A DNA stretch of 9,752 nucleotides from Candidatus Omnitrophota bacterium (GTDB lineage Bacteria > Omnitrophota > Gorgyraeia > 2-01-FULL-45-10), in assembly GCA_030695725.1 (NCBI GenBank), contig JAUYPN010000080.1, forward strand, positions 1 through 9,752. The letters run 5' to 3'. How positions within the stretch are numbered: the stretch's first letter is position 1; every line of letters starts with the position of its first letter. Below, piece by piece: positions 1 to 7,238 of this stretch. Position numbers and translations under genes: made by a program. The notes below the pieces were generated by a model, which was given only the letters and a program-made list of their open reading frames with translations, ran no database searches and was not told the DNA's origin.

Positions 1-2
1 TG

Positions 3-815
3 ATGTTTGCGGACATACATTATTTCCTGGGCGTCAGGGAGAGAAAGGCCGTAACGGAGAATCTCAAAACAATCCTCGCCAAGTCCGCGCAGGACGATGA
101 GCTTAAGTATGCGGCGAAAGATGTATTCAAGAACTTCGCCAAATATCTGGTGGATTTCTTCAGGTTCTCCAGGATGACCCCGGGATACATAAAAGAATTT
201 ATAAAACTGGAAGGTCTATCCAACATAGAAGACGCCTTAAAATACGGCAAGGGTGTTATCATGCTTTCGGCCCATTTAGGAAATTGGGAGCTGGGGGCAT
301 TCGCGCTGGGAACGCTCGGCTATTCCATCCATGCCGTGGTATTGACGCATCGGTATGCCAAGATAAATGATTTTTTCAAGAATCAGCGCGCAATAGGAAA
401 ATTGAGGTCGATAGAGTTCGGCGCGTCTTTGAGGGGCTGCTACAAAGCGCTAAAGAATAACGAGCTTCTTGCGCTTCTCGGGGACAGGGATTTTTCCAAT
501 AACGGATTGCTTGTGACCTTTTTCGGAAAACCCGCCGTCATACCCAAAGGCCCTGCCGCGTTAAGCTGTAGAACTGGTGCGGCGATAGTGCCCTGTTTTA
601 TAATCAGAAATGACGACGACACCTTCACCTTTACTTTCGAAAATCCTATATTGCCGAACGCGACGGCCGATGAAGATGACGATATTAAGAACATCGTGGG
701 AAGATATTTACCGGTTATAGAGTCTTATGTGAAGAGGTACCCGGGGCAGTGGTACGTCTTCAGGAATTTTTGGAACCCGAGCTATGAAGAGCTGCGTAAT
801 AATACCATCATTTAA
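3..815 (+). CDS. LpxL/HtrB-like lipid A acyltransferase, 5'-partial
   Basis: This belongs to the lysophospholipid/lipid A acyltransferase (LpxL/LpxM/HtrB) family, which adds a secondary acyl chain to lipid A precursors, or to a related glycolipid, at the inner face of the cytoplasmic membrane. The signature HLGNWE lies at residues 91-96 of the visible frame, giving the catalytic H-x4-E pair. A GDRDFSNNG block (160-168), the FFGKPAVIPKGPAAL segment (173-187) and the C-terminal YPGQWYVFRNFW (246-257) are all typical. The 270 visible residues lack the hydrophobic membrane-anchor helix that normally precedes the RKAVTENL region, so the real start probably lies 20-30 codons left of the window. The sequence TGATG at 1-5 could instead be an upstream stop overlapping a true ATG at 3, but the missing anchor argues against it. 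The gene overlaps the next one by 32 bases, implying co-transcription. Family confidence is high; the exact acyl acceptor is unknown. Confidence 0.88.
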   Translation: MFADIHYFLGVRERKAVTENLKTILAKSAQDDELKYAAKDVFKNFAKYLVDFFRFSRMTPGYIKEFIKLEGLSNIEDALKYGKGVIMLSAHLGNWELGAFALGTLGYSIHAVVLTHRYAKINDFFKNQRAIGKLRSIEFGASLRGCYKALKNNELLALLGDRDFSNNGLLVTFFGKPAVIPKGPAALSCRTGAAIVPCFIIRNDDDTFTFTFENPILPNATADEDDDIKNIVGRYLPVIESYVKRYPGQWYVFRNFWNPSYEELRNNTII

Positions 816-1446
816 CGAAGCCAGGACCATCGGCGCCATAACAAAAGAACTGAAGACGCACTCATTGACGGTCTATGTCGTGGATGACGGCTCTACGGAC
901 AAGACTGCCGATATAGCCGCTCTCCAGGGCGCTGTGGTGATCGCGCACGACAAGAATAGAGGAAAGGGCGCGTCTTTGATAGAGGGCTTCGACCGCGTAC
1001 TGAAAGAAGGCTTTGACACAGTTTTGATAATGGACGGCGATGGCCAGCACGCGACAAGTGACGTTGATAATTTTTTTAAGAAGATGGCCGAAACCGGCGC
1101 CGATATAGTCATAGGGAACAGGATGTTCGATACCGTTTCCATGCCTGTCATAAGAAAAGTCACCAATAAGATGATGTCGCGCATCATATCAAATATGTGC
1201 GGAAAGAATATTCCCGATACCCAATGCGGATTCAAGCTGATAAAGAGGAATGTCCTCGAGAATATAAAATTTGAGTTCTCGAACTTTGAGATAGAGTCGG
1301 AGATCCTTATCAAGGCGGCGAAGAAGGGGTTTAAGATAGAGTCCGTTCCCGTCAAGACCGTCTATCGGGACGAGACGAGTAAGATAAAGCCGATATTCGA
1401 TACGATAAGATTCTTCTCTTTCCTTATCAGGATGGCGGGCAGATGA
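784..1446 (+). CDS. Family 2 glycosyltransferase, DPM1/polyprenyl-phosphate type
   Basis: This is a GT-A fold, GT2-family enzyme resembling the dolichyl/polyprenyl-phosphate mannose or glucose synthase group. It would transfer a sugar from a nucleotide sugar to a lipid carrier or envelope glycan. The N-terminal strand VIIPSFNE (5-12) and VVDDGSTD (32-39) form the nucleotide pocket. DGDGQH (84-89) carries the metal-binding D-x-D, and DTQCGFKL (145-152) followed by the FEIESE segment (168-173) are the acceptor and catalytic regions seen in this subgroup. At 220 residues it is just the catalytic domain, with no C-terminal membrane helices. Its start lies inside the end of the acyltransferase gene (32-base overlap) and its TGA overlaps the next ATG, so the genes were probably translated as one coupled unit. 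The neighbouring lipid A-type acyltransferase suggests a role in envelope glycolipid assembly (inference). Donor and acceptor cannot be read from sequence. Confidence 0.9.
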   Translation: MKSCVIIPSFNEARTIGAITKELKTHSLTVYVVDDGSTDKTADIAALQGAVVIAHDKNRGKGASLIEGFDRVLKEGFDTVLIMDGDGQHATSDVDNFFKKMAETGADIVIGNRMFDTVSMPVIRKVTNKMMSRIISNMCGKNIPDTQCGFKLIKRNVLENIKFEFSNFEIESEILIKAAKKGFKIESVPVKTVYRDETSKIKPIFDTIRFFSFLIRMAGR

Positions 1447-1663
1447 GCCATTTAACATCCGTCGATTTCGATAAGCTGAGGGCCGAGATGGTCACCGAGC
1501 AGCTTATCTCCCGAAATATATCCGATAAAAAAGTCCTCGAAGCGTTCCGGAAAGTGCCCAGGCATGAATTTGTACCGGAGCTCCGGGCATTCCCGAGAGC
1601 CTTGTGAAACAATTGATCAAACCACTCCGTTTTTGGCTTGATTTTGAGCGAACCGTGTGTTAG
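1443..1663 (+). pseudogene. pcm: Remnant of protein-L-isoaspartate O-methyltransferase
   Basis: An ATG overlapping the glycosyltransferase stop (ATGA, 1443-1446) opens a 54-codon frame ending at TGA 1605-1607. Residues 7-46 contain FDKLRAEMVTEQLISRNI and VLEAFRKVPRHEFVPE, the characteristic N-terminus of protein-L-isoaspartate (D-aspartate) O-methyltransferase, an enzyme of about 210 residues that uses S-adenosylmethionine to repair damaged aspartyl residues. Everything expected next is absent: the GQTISQPY motif and the SAM-binding GTGSGY loop. Instead, in another frame starting at 1589, IPESLVKQLIK is readable. It resembles the family's late segment (E. coli Pcm has EIPTALMTQL there), which normally lies about 105-110 residues further on. 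That frame then diverges and stops at TAG 1661. The simplest reading is an internal deletion of roughly 320 bp plus a frameshift, leaving a non-functional gene. A misassembly is an alternative. The N-terminal assignment is firm; the C-terminal scrap is moderate. Confidence 0.8.
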
Positions 1664-1666
1664 GAT
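1638..1666 (+). promoter_or_regulatory. Possible sigma-70-type promoter for glyS
   Basis: TTGATT (1638-1643) and TAGGAT (1661-1666) are separated by 17 bases, each matching four of six consensus positions, in the short gap before glyS. The predicted start of transcription would fall only a few bases before the ATG at 1678, giving an almost leaderless message. The AGGAT inside the -10 could alternatively be the Shine-Dalgarno of a read-through transcript. This is weak evidence from pattern alone. Confidence 0.25.
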
Positions 1667-1677
1667 AGCCGATACTT

Positions 1678-2988
1678 ATGCAGCCACAACAGGATTTGAT
1701 GGAAAAGATAGTCTCGCTCTGTAAGAGGCGGGGCTTTATATTTCAGTCGAGCGAGATCTACGGCGGATTGGCAAGCACCTGGGACTATGGACCGCTTGGA
1801 GCCGAGCTCAAGAGGAACCTTAAGGAGGCGTGGTGGCGCTCCAACGTATTTGAGCGCGGCGACATCGAAGGCCTCGACGCCTCTATCCTGATGCACCCCT
1901 CCGTATGGATGGCCTCCGGCCACGTTTCGAACTTCGAGGATACTGTAGTCGACTGTAAATCTTGCAACAAGCGTATCAAAATAGAGCGTATTCCGTCAAA
2001 TAAAAAATGTCCGGAATGCGGCGGCCAGATCACCGAAGCGCGCCAGTTCAACCTCATGCTGAAGACCCACTTGGGGCCCGTTGAAGAATCCGGCAGCCTG
2101 GCATATTTAAGGCCTGAGACCGCTCAGGGTATATTTGTAAACTTCCAGAATGTTGTGAACTCGATGCGTAAACGAATTCCGTTCGGCATCGCCCAGATAG
2201 GTAAGTCCTTCCGTAACGAAGTCACCACCGGCAACTTTACTTTCCGCTCCAGAGAATTTGAGCAAATGGAGATAGAGTTTTTTGTGAAGCCCGGAACCGA
2301 CGAAGATTGGTATCATAAGTGGGTGGATGAAAGATTTAACTGGTACCTGAAGTTGGGGATTAAAAAAGAGAATTTAAAGAAACGGGAGCATGCCAAAGAT
2401 GAACTTGCCCATTACGCTAAGGCGTGCACGGACATCGAATATAATTTTCCGTTCGGCTGGTCGGAGCTTGAAGGCATTGCGAACAGAGCTGACTTTGATC
2501 TCAAGCAGCATATGAAGTTGAGCGGCCAGAGTTTAGAATACTTCGATGACGAAACGAAAGAGCGTTATGTGCCTTACGTGATCGAGCCGTCAGGCGGAAT
2601 AGACCGTTCGATCCTTGCATTCCTGGTCGACTCGTATAAGGAAGAAAAGGTTAAGGATGAGAAGAGAGTCAGCCTGGCGATCCATAAGAGTCTCGCACCG
2701 ATCAAGGCCGCGGTACTACCTCTTTTGAGGAACAGGCCGGAGATAGTGAAGTTAGCAAAAGATATAACGGACGATCTGAAAAGGAGTTTTAAGGCGATGT
2801 ACGATGATACCGCTTCGATAGGAAGGCTCTATCGAAGGCAGGATGAGATAGGCACGCCTTGTTGTATTACCGTGGATGTCGATAGTTTGAGCGACAGTAA
2901 GGTCACTGTCCGTGACCGTGACACGATGGCCCAGGAGAGGATCGAAGTCGCCAGGATTAAAGAATATATGGTGGAGAAACTGGTATAA
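1678..2988 (+). CDS. glyS: Glycyl-tRNA synthetase, single-chain homodimeric type
   Basis: This class II aminoacyl-tRNA synthetase charges tRNA-Gly with glycine in the cytoplasm, consuming ATP and releasing AMP and PPi. It is the alpha-2 type found in Thermus, Bacillus, archaea and eukaryotes, not the split GlyQ/GlyS tetramer. The N-terminus RRGFIFQSSEIYGG (17-30) and WDYGPLG (35-41) form the start of the catalytic core. Two CxxC pairs (C93/C96 and C111/C114) form a likely zinc ribbon. RPETAQG (145-151), motif 2 FRNE (178-181) with SREFEQME (191-198), and motif 3 EPSGGIDR (303-310) are intact. The anticodon-binding domain occupies about 335-436, including the RRQDEIGTPCC stretch (386-396). At 436 residues it is a compact version of the family. 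An in-frame TAG at 1666-1668 lies four codons upstream with no start codon between, which fixes the start at 1678. It is followed 49 bases later by ppdK. Confidence 0.97.
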   Translation: MQPQQDLMEKIVSLCKRRGFIFQSSEIYGGLASTWDYGPLGAELKRNLKEAWWRSNVFERGDIEGLDASILMHPSVWMASGHVSNFEDTVVDCKSCNKRIKIERIPSNKKCPECGGQITEARQFNLMLKTHLGPVEESGSLAYLRPETAQGIFVNFQNVVNSMRKRIPFGIAQIGKSFRNEVTTGNFTFRSREFEQMEIEFFVKPGTDEDWYHKWVDERFNWYLKLGIKKENLKKREHAKDELAHYAKACTDIEYNFPFGWSELEGIANRADFDLKQHMKLSGQSLEYFDDETKERYVPYVIEPSGGIDRSILAFLVDSYKEEKVKDEKRVSLAIHKSLAPIKAAVLPLLRNRPEIVKLAKDITDDLKRSFKAMYDDTASIGRLYRRQDEIGTPCCITVDVDSLSDSKVTVRDRDTMAQERIEVARIKEYMVEKLV

Positions 2989-3000
2989 GGAGAAGGATCA

Positions 3001-3018
3001 AAATTTGTACACAAATTT
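3001..3018. repeat. 18-bp dyad abutting the ppdK Shine-Dalgarno
   Basis: AAATTTGTACACAAATTT is an 8-bp perfect inverted repeat around a central AC. In RNA it could form a 7-bp stem with a TACA loop. It sits in the only gap between glyS and ppdK and ends one base before the ribosome binding site. It could be an operator-like protein site, a hairpin affecting ppdK translation or an mRNA processing site. The symmetry is seen directly; function is inference. Confidence 0.5.
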
Positions 3019-3019
3019 G

Positions 3020-3026
3020 AAAGGAG
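3020..3026 (+). promoter_or_regulatory. ppdK: Shine-Dalgarno fixing the ppdK start
   Basis: AAAGGAG lies 11 bases before the ATG at 3038. The frame stays open back to an ATG at 2912 inside glyS, but no comparable site precedes that one, and PPDK homology begins only a few residues after 3038. Confidence 0.75.
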
Positions 3027-3037
3027 CGGCAGTAAAG

Positions 3038-5788
3038 ATGGGCGGTAAAAGCAGTAAGAAGTACGTTTACTCCTTCGGCGGGGGGAAGGCCGATGGAAAT
3101 GAATCGATGAAGAATCTTCTCGGAGGCAAGGGCGCGAACTTGGCGGAGATGGCGGGCCATCCAAGCCTGAGACTGCCGGTACCTCCGGGATTCACGATAA
3201 CCACAGATGTGTGCGTATACTATTACAAGAACGGCAAATCATACCCTAAAGAGCTAAAAGGCCAGGTCGCGGCCGCGCTTCTTAAGATAGAGAAGCTGAT
3301 GGGTAAGAAATTCGGTGACTCGAAAAATCCACTTCTGGTATCGGTCCGTTCCGGCGCGCGTAAGTCAATGCCCGGGATGATGGAGACGGTATTGAACGTC
3401 GGATTGACGGAGAAGACGATCGCCGGTTTCGCGGCGTTAACGGGAAACGAAAGATTCGTTTACGACGCGTACAGGCGCCTCATCATGATGTACTCCGATG
3501 TCGTCATGGAAAAAGCCGCCGGCATTGAGCCGAAAGGCGGCAAGGGCATACGCAAGGTACTCGACGAGAAATTAGAAAAAATTAAACATTCAAAAGGATA
3601 TAGATCGGACACCGATCTTACGGCGTCGGATCTTAAAGAACTGGTAGCGGATTTTAAAAAGACCGTTAAAGATGTTCTCGGGAAACCGTTCCCGGATGAT
3701 GCAGAGGAGCAGCTTTGGGGCGGCGTGGGCGCGGTCTTCTCAAGCTGGAACGGTAAGCGCGCTATAGAATACCGCCGTATCGAGAGGATCCCGGACGAGT
3801 GGGGCACTGCCGTCACCGTGCAGTCGATGGTATTCGGCAACATGGGCGACGATTGCGCCACGGGAGTCGCTTTCAGCCGCAATCCCGGCAACGGTGAGAA
3901 CCATTTCTACGGCGAATATTTAGTCAATGCCCAGGGCGAAGACGTCGTGGCCGGTATACGCACGCCATCCCCGATAAACGATTATTCAAAGAATGACCAG
4001 AGCAGGTCCCTCTCCACGCTGAGCAAGATAATGCCGAAGCTCTACAAGGAGCTCGACAGCATACGTCTGAGACTCGAAAAACATTATCACGACATGCAGG
4101 ATATCGAGTTCACCATCGAGCGAGGTAAGCTCTTCATGCTGCAGTGCCGCGTCGGAAAACGCAACGGTGTTTCCGCGGTACGCATGGCTATGGATATGTA
4201 CAAAGAAAAACTGATCGGCGCCAAACAGGCGGTCATGCGCGTAGCGCCGAATCAGCTCGTCGAGCTATTGCTTCCCATGATAGATCCTAAGGCCGAGCTT
4301 AGCACGTCGCCTATAGCCAAGGGCCTGCCTGCGGGTCCGGGCGCCGCGATCGGCAGAGCGGTCTTTACATCGAAAGACGCTGTTGAGTGGGCCGCCAGGG
4401 GAGAAAAAGTAATATTGGTCCGCGAAGAGACTTCGCCGGAGGATGTCGATGGAATGCATAAGGCCCAGGCGATCCTCACATCCAAGGGCGGCATGACGTC
4501 TCACGCCGCGCTCGTCGCGCGGGGATGGGGCAAATGCTGTATCGTCGGGTGCAGTGACATGGAGATTGGCGATGACGAAAAGTCGCTTACGACCAAAAAA
4601 GGCGCCGCCGTCAAAGAAGGCGACTGGATCTGTCTGAACGGGACGAAGGGGCTCGTCTATCGGGGTAAGCTGCCATTGGTGGATGTTGACGTGGATAATG
4701 ATAAATCTTACACGGAACTAATGAAACTCGTCGATAAAACGAGGACCTTAAATGTGCGCACCAATGCCGACACTCCCAAGGATGCCGCCCAGGCTCTGAA
4801 GTTCGGCGCCGAAGGGATAGGGCTCTTCAGGACGGAACATATGTTCTACGGAGAGGGCAGCGATAAGCCGCTCTTTTTATTGCGCAAGATGATCATGTCC
4901 AAGACTGTCGCCGAGAGATGTAAAGCGCTGGATGAGCTATTCCCATTTGTTAAAAGCGACATGAAGGCTACCATCGAAGCGATGAAAGGCTATCCGGTGA
5001 CGATAAGGCTGCTCGATCCGCCGCTGCATGAGTTCGTTCCCCATAGTGAAGATAAACTTAAGGCGCTTGCCCAGGAGCTCGGAGTAGATATGGGCGAGCT
5101 TCACAAACGCGCGGAGATCCTTACTGAGAATAATCCGATGTTGGGACATCGCGGTGTGCGTCTGGGGATCACGTATCCGGAGATCACCCAGATGCAGGTG
5201 AGGGCCATATTGGAATCCGCAGCGGAGATAATAAGGGCCGGCGGCAAGGCAAAACCTGAGATAATGATACCCGTTACTTGCGCTAAGACGGAGCTTGATC
5301 ACCAGAAAGTAATTGTGGACAAAGTATACAGAGAAGTCCTGGCGAAGTTCGGGCTGAAGAAAATAGATTTTATGTACGGGACGATGATAGAGATACCGCG
5401 CGCCGCTTTACAGGCGGCAGAGATGGCCAAGACAGCCGAGTTCTTCTCGTTCGGCACGAACGACCTTACGCAGATGGGGTTCGGGTTCAGCCGCGACGAT
5501 ATCGGAAGCTTTCTGCCCGACTACATCAATTCAAAGATACTGCCCGCCGATCCGTTCCAAACGATAGACCAGGACGGGATAGGCGAGTTGATGAAGATAG
5601 GTATAGACCGCGGCCGGTCCGTGCGCAAAGATCTGAAGGTCGGCATATGCGGCGAGCACGGCGGAGATCCGGAGAGCGTTAAGTTCTGCCACAGGGTGGG
5701 AATGAACTACGTGAGCTGTTCTCCGTTCAGAGTTCCGATCGCCCGTCTTGCGGCGGCCCAGGCGGCTATCGAGAGTAAGAAAAAATAA
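3038..5788 (+). CDS. ppdK: Pyruvate, phosphate dikinase
   Basis: PPDK (EC 2.7.9.1) reversibly converts pyruvate, ATP and phosphate into phosphoenolpyruvate, AMP and PPi through a phosphohistidine carrier. The 916-residue protein has the full family architecture. The N-terminal ATP-grasp region includes GGGKADG (14-20), GGKGANLAEM (29-38) and SVRSGARKSMPGMMETVLN (102-120). The swivelling phosphohistidine domain carries GGMTSHAALVARG (484-496) with catalytic His489. The C-terminal PEP/pyruvate TIM barrel has LFRTEHMF (596-603), TIRLLDPPLHEF (655-666), MIEIPRAAL (783-791), SFGTNDLTQMGFGFSRDD (804-821) and SCSPFRVPIARLAAAQA (893-909) with the catalytic Cys894. All key residues are present, so it should be active. 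The longer frame from 2912 would overlap glyS by 77 bases and adds residues unlike the family, so 3038 is preferred. Eight bases separate its stop from the sigma-factor gene. Confidence 0.98.
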   Translation: MGGKSSKKYVYSFGGGKADGNESMKNLLGGKGANLAEMAGHPSLRLPVPPGFTITTDVCVYYYKNGKSYPKELKGQVAAALLKIEKLMGKKFGDSKNPLLVSVRSGARKSMPGMMETVLNVGLTEKTIAGFAALTGNERFVYDAYRRLIMMYSDVVMEKAAGIEPKGGKGIRKVLDEKLEKIKHSKGYRSDTDLTASDLKELVADFKKTVKDVLGKPFPDDAEEQLWGGVGAVFSSWNGKRAIEYRRIERIPDEWGTAVTVQSMVFGNMGDDCATGVAFSRNPGNGENHFYGEYLVNAQGEDVVAGIRTPSPINDYSKNDQSRSLSTLSKIMPKLYKELDSIRLRLEKHYHDMQDIEFTIERGKLFMLQCRVGKRNGVSAVRMAMDMYKEKLIGAKQAVMRVAPNQLVELLLPMIDPKAELSTSPIAKGLPAGPGAAIGRAVFTSKDAVEWAARGEKVILVREETSPEDVDGMHKAQAILTSKGGMTSHAALVARGWGKCCIVGCSDMEIGDDEKSLTTKKGAAVKEGDWICLNGTKGLVYRGKLPLVDVDVDNDKSYTELMKLVDKTRTLNVRTNADTPKDAAQALKFGAEGIGLFRTEHMFYGEGSDKPLFLLRKMIMSKTVAERCKALDELFPFVKSDMKATIEAMKGYPVTIRLLDPPLHEFVPHSEDKLKALAQELGVDMGELHKRAEILTENNPMLGHRGVRLGITYPEITQMQVRAILESAAEIIRAGGKAKPEIMIPVTCAKTELDHQKVIVDKVYREVLAKFGLKKIDFMYGTMIEIPRAALQAAEMAKTAEFFSFGTNDLTQMGFGFSRDDIGSFLPDYINSKILPADPFQTIDQDGIGELMKIGIDRGRSVRKDLKVGICGEHGGDPESVKFCHRVGMNYVSCSPFRVPIARLAAAQAAIESKKK

Positions 5789-5796
5789 GGATTCCC

Positions 5797-6627
5797 ATGG
5801 AGCCGATAAGATCGTATCTGAAGGATATAAAAAATATCGCTCTTCTTACTGCGGAAGAAGAAGTGAGCCTCGCCAAGAAGATAAAGAGAGGCGATAAGCT
5901 GGCCAGGGCGAAGATGATCCAGTCTAATCTTCGGCTCGTCATCAATATAGCCAAACGATATTCCGGCCTCGGCGTATCGATACTCGATCTCATCGAAGAA
6001 GGCAACATGGGCCTCATGAAGGCGGTTGAGAAGTTCAACTATAAAAGAGGCTACAGATTTTCGACCTACGCCGCATGGTGGATACGCCAGTACATATCCC
6101 GCTCCATCGCCAATCAGGGCAAGACCGTCAGGATCCCGGTTTACATCACAGAGATGATGTCGCGTTTTAAGAAGACGACGGAACACCTCACGAGCGCATT
6201 GAAGAGAAAGCCCAGGCTTGCCGAGATATCGAAGAAGATGCGCCTTCCCATGAAGAGGGTGAGGCTGCTGCATAAGATGATGACCGGAATCTCGAGTCTC
6301 AACGCTCCCATAGGCGAAGAGGGCACGACGGAGTTCATGAACCTGATAGAGGACGAGAGCATAATCTCGGCGGTCGACGGGTTATCCAACTTCCTGATGC
6401 AGGAGAGGATCAAAGGGCTTCTCGAAAAGATGTCGAAACGCGAGCGTAAGATCTTAAGTCTGCGCTTTGGCCTCAAAGACGGAGTGCCGCACACCTTGAG
6501 AGATACCGCGAAACATTTCGGGATAACGAGGGAGAGGGTGCGCCAGATAGAGTCGGCCGCCATGAAGAAGATCCGCGAGATGATGATCCAGCAGGAGAAG
6601 GAAGGTTACAAGGGAGGAACGAAATGA
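5797..6627 (+). CDS. Sigma-70 family RNA polymerase sigma factor (RpoD/RpoS-like)
   Basis: This directs RNA polymerase to promoters. Region 1.2 begins at the N-terminus (IRSYLKDI and LLTAEEEVSLAKKI, 4-29). Region 2 follows, with NLRLVINIAKRY (44-55), DLIEEGNMGLMKAVEKF (64-80) and the -10-recognising GYRFSTYAAWWIRQYISRSI (85-104). Region 3 spans roughly 114-190. Region 4 ends in the -35-recognising helix-turn-helix TLRDTAKHFGITRERVRQIE (233-252). The 276 residues lack region 1.1 and the long non-conserved insert of housekeeping RpoD, so it resembles group 2 (RpoS/SigB-of-cyanobacteria type) factors; in some phyla such short proteins are nevertheless the primary factor. Eight bases separate it from ppdK, whose TAA overlaps an AAGGA binding site (5787-5791). 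Its stop overlaps the apt ATG. No anti-sigma factor gene is nearby. Which promoters it serves is unknown. Confidence 0.95.
   Translation: MEPIRSYLKDIKNIALLTAEEEVSLAKKIKRGDKLARAKMIQSNLRLVINIAKRYSGLGVSILDLIEEGNMGLMKAVEKFNYKRGYRFSTYAAWWIRQYISRSIANQGKTVRIPVYITEMMSRFKKTTEHLTSALKRKPRLAEISKKMRLPMKRVRLLHKMMTGISSLNAPIGEEGTTEFMNLIEDESIISAVDGLSNFLMQERIKGLLEKMSKRERKILSLRFGLKDGVPHTLRDTAKHFGITRERVRQIESAAMKKIREMMIQQEKEGYKGGTK
6611..6617 (+). promoter_or_regulatory. apt: Strong Shine-Dalgarno for apt inside the sigma gene
   Basis: AGGGAGG lies six bases before the apt ATG at 6624 and within the last codons of the sigma-factor gene. With the ATGA overlap it supports independent or coupled re-initiation at apt. 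Confidence 0.75.
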
Positions 6628-7148
6628 TAGACCTGAAGAAACATGTCCGCGATATTCCGGGATTTCCGAAAGAAGGAATAATTTTCAAAGACATCACGAC
6701 ACTGCTTGGGGATGGCAAAGCGCTTGCCGCGGCGGTTGACAGAATAGCGGATGAATACAAGGATAAAAAAATAGACGTCGTCTTAAGCGTCGAGGCCAGA
6801 GGATTTATTTTTGGCTCGGCCGTCGCTTATAAGATGGGCATCGGGATGGTGCCCGTCAGAAAAAAAGGCAAACTTCCGGCCAAGACGCACAGCGTAACGT
6901 ATAAATTAGAATACGGGCAGGATACCCTCGAGATACACCAGGACGCTTTTTCCAAGGGCGCCAGGGTATTGATAGTAGATGATCTCTTAGCCACGGGAGG
7001 AACAGTTTCAGCCGTAGCGAAACTTGTAGAGAAGATGGGCGGCAAGGTCGCAGGCATCGCTTTCGTGATAGAGTTACTCCCGCTAAAAGGCCGCGATAAG
7101 CTGAAGGGCTACCCGGTCACCTCGCTCATCAAAGACGAATATTGTTGA
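6624..7148 (+). CDS. apt: Adenine phosphoribosyltransferase
   Basis: Apt (EC 2.4.2.7) salvages adenine: adenine plus PRPP gives AMP and PPi in the cytoplasm. The 174 residues match the usual bacterial length of 170-180. IPGFPKEGIIFKDITTLL (11-28) is the classic N-terminal signature. EARGF (57-61) contacts the base, RKKGKLP (79-85) belongs to the flexible loop, YKLEYGQD (93-100) is conserved, and VLIVDDLLATGGT (115-127) is the PRPP-binding motif. All are intact. The ATG overlaps the sigma-factor stop (ATGA) behind a strong binding site, so the two genes are almost certainly co-transcribed. No good terminator hairpin follows the stop at 7148; the tRNA gene starts 12 bases later. Confidence 0.97.
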   Translation: MIDLKKHVRDIPGFPKEGIIFKDITTLLGDGKALAAAVDRIADEYKDKKIDVVLSVEARGFIFGSAVAYKMGIGMVPVRKKGKLPAKTHSVTYKLEYGQDTLEIHQDAFSKGARVLIVDDLLATGGTVSAVAKLVEKMGGKVAGIAFVIELLPLKGRDKLKGYPVTSLIKDEYC

Positions 7149-7159
7149 TAAAACTGCGC

Positions 7160-7236
7160 GCCCCCGTAGCTCAGCTGGATAGAGTACAGGTTTCCTAAAC
7201 CTGGTGTCGCCTGTTCGACTCAGGCCGGGGGCGCCA
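7160..7236 (+). tRNA. tRNA-Arg (anticodon CCU)
   Basis: A complete cloverleaf can be drawn. The acceptor stem is GCCCCCG (7160-7166) with CGGGGGC (7226-7232), seven pairs. The D arm is GCTC/GAGT (7169-7172 and 7182-7185, one G-U pair). The anticodon stem is CAGGT/ACCTG (7187-7191 and 7199-7203) around TTCCTAA, giving anticodon CCT at 7194-7196. The variable loop has five bases. The T arm is GCCTG/CAGGC around TTCGACT. Discriminator G7233 and an encoded CCA (7234-7236) follow. It would read AGG, a codon heavily used in the neighbouring genes. It lies 12 bases after apt and may be processed from the same transcript. Confidence 0.95.
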
Positions 7237-7238
7237 AG

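Noticed and set aside
873..1355. A 160-codon minus-strand frame opposite the glycosyltransferase
   Set aside because: It lies entirely antisense to a gene with intact catalytic motifs and shows no recognisable domain or binding site.
1616..1645. Weak stem ATCAAACC/GGCTTGAT followed by four Ts as a terminator after the pcm remnant
   Set aside because: The stem has a mismatch, is AT-rich with an 11-base loop, has only a short T-run and overlaps the candidate glyS promoter, so it is too weak to annotate.
2912..3037. A longer ppdK start at 2912, overlapping glyS by 77 bases
   Set aside because: The extra 42 residues do not resemble PPDK, no binding site precedes that ATG, and a clear AAAGGAG precedes 3038 where homology begins.
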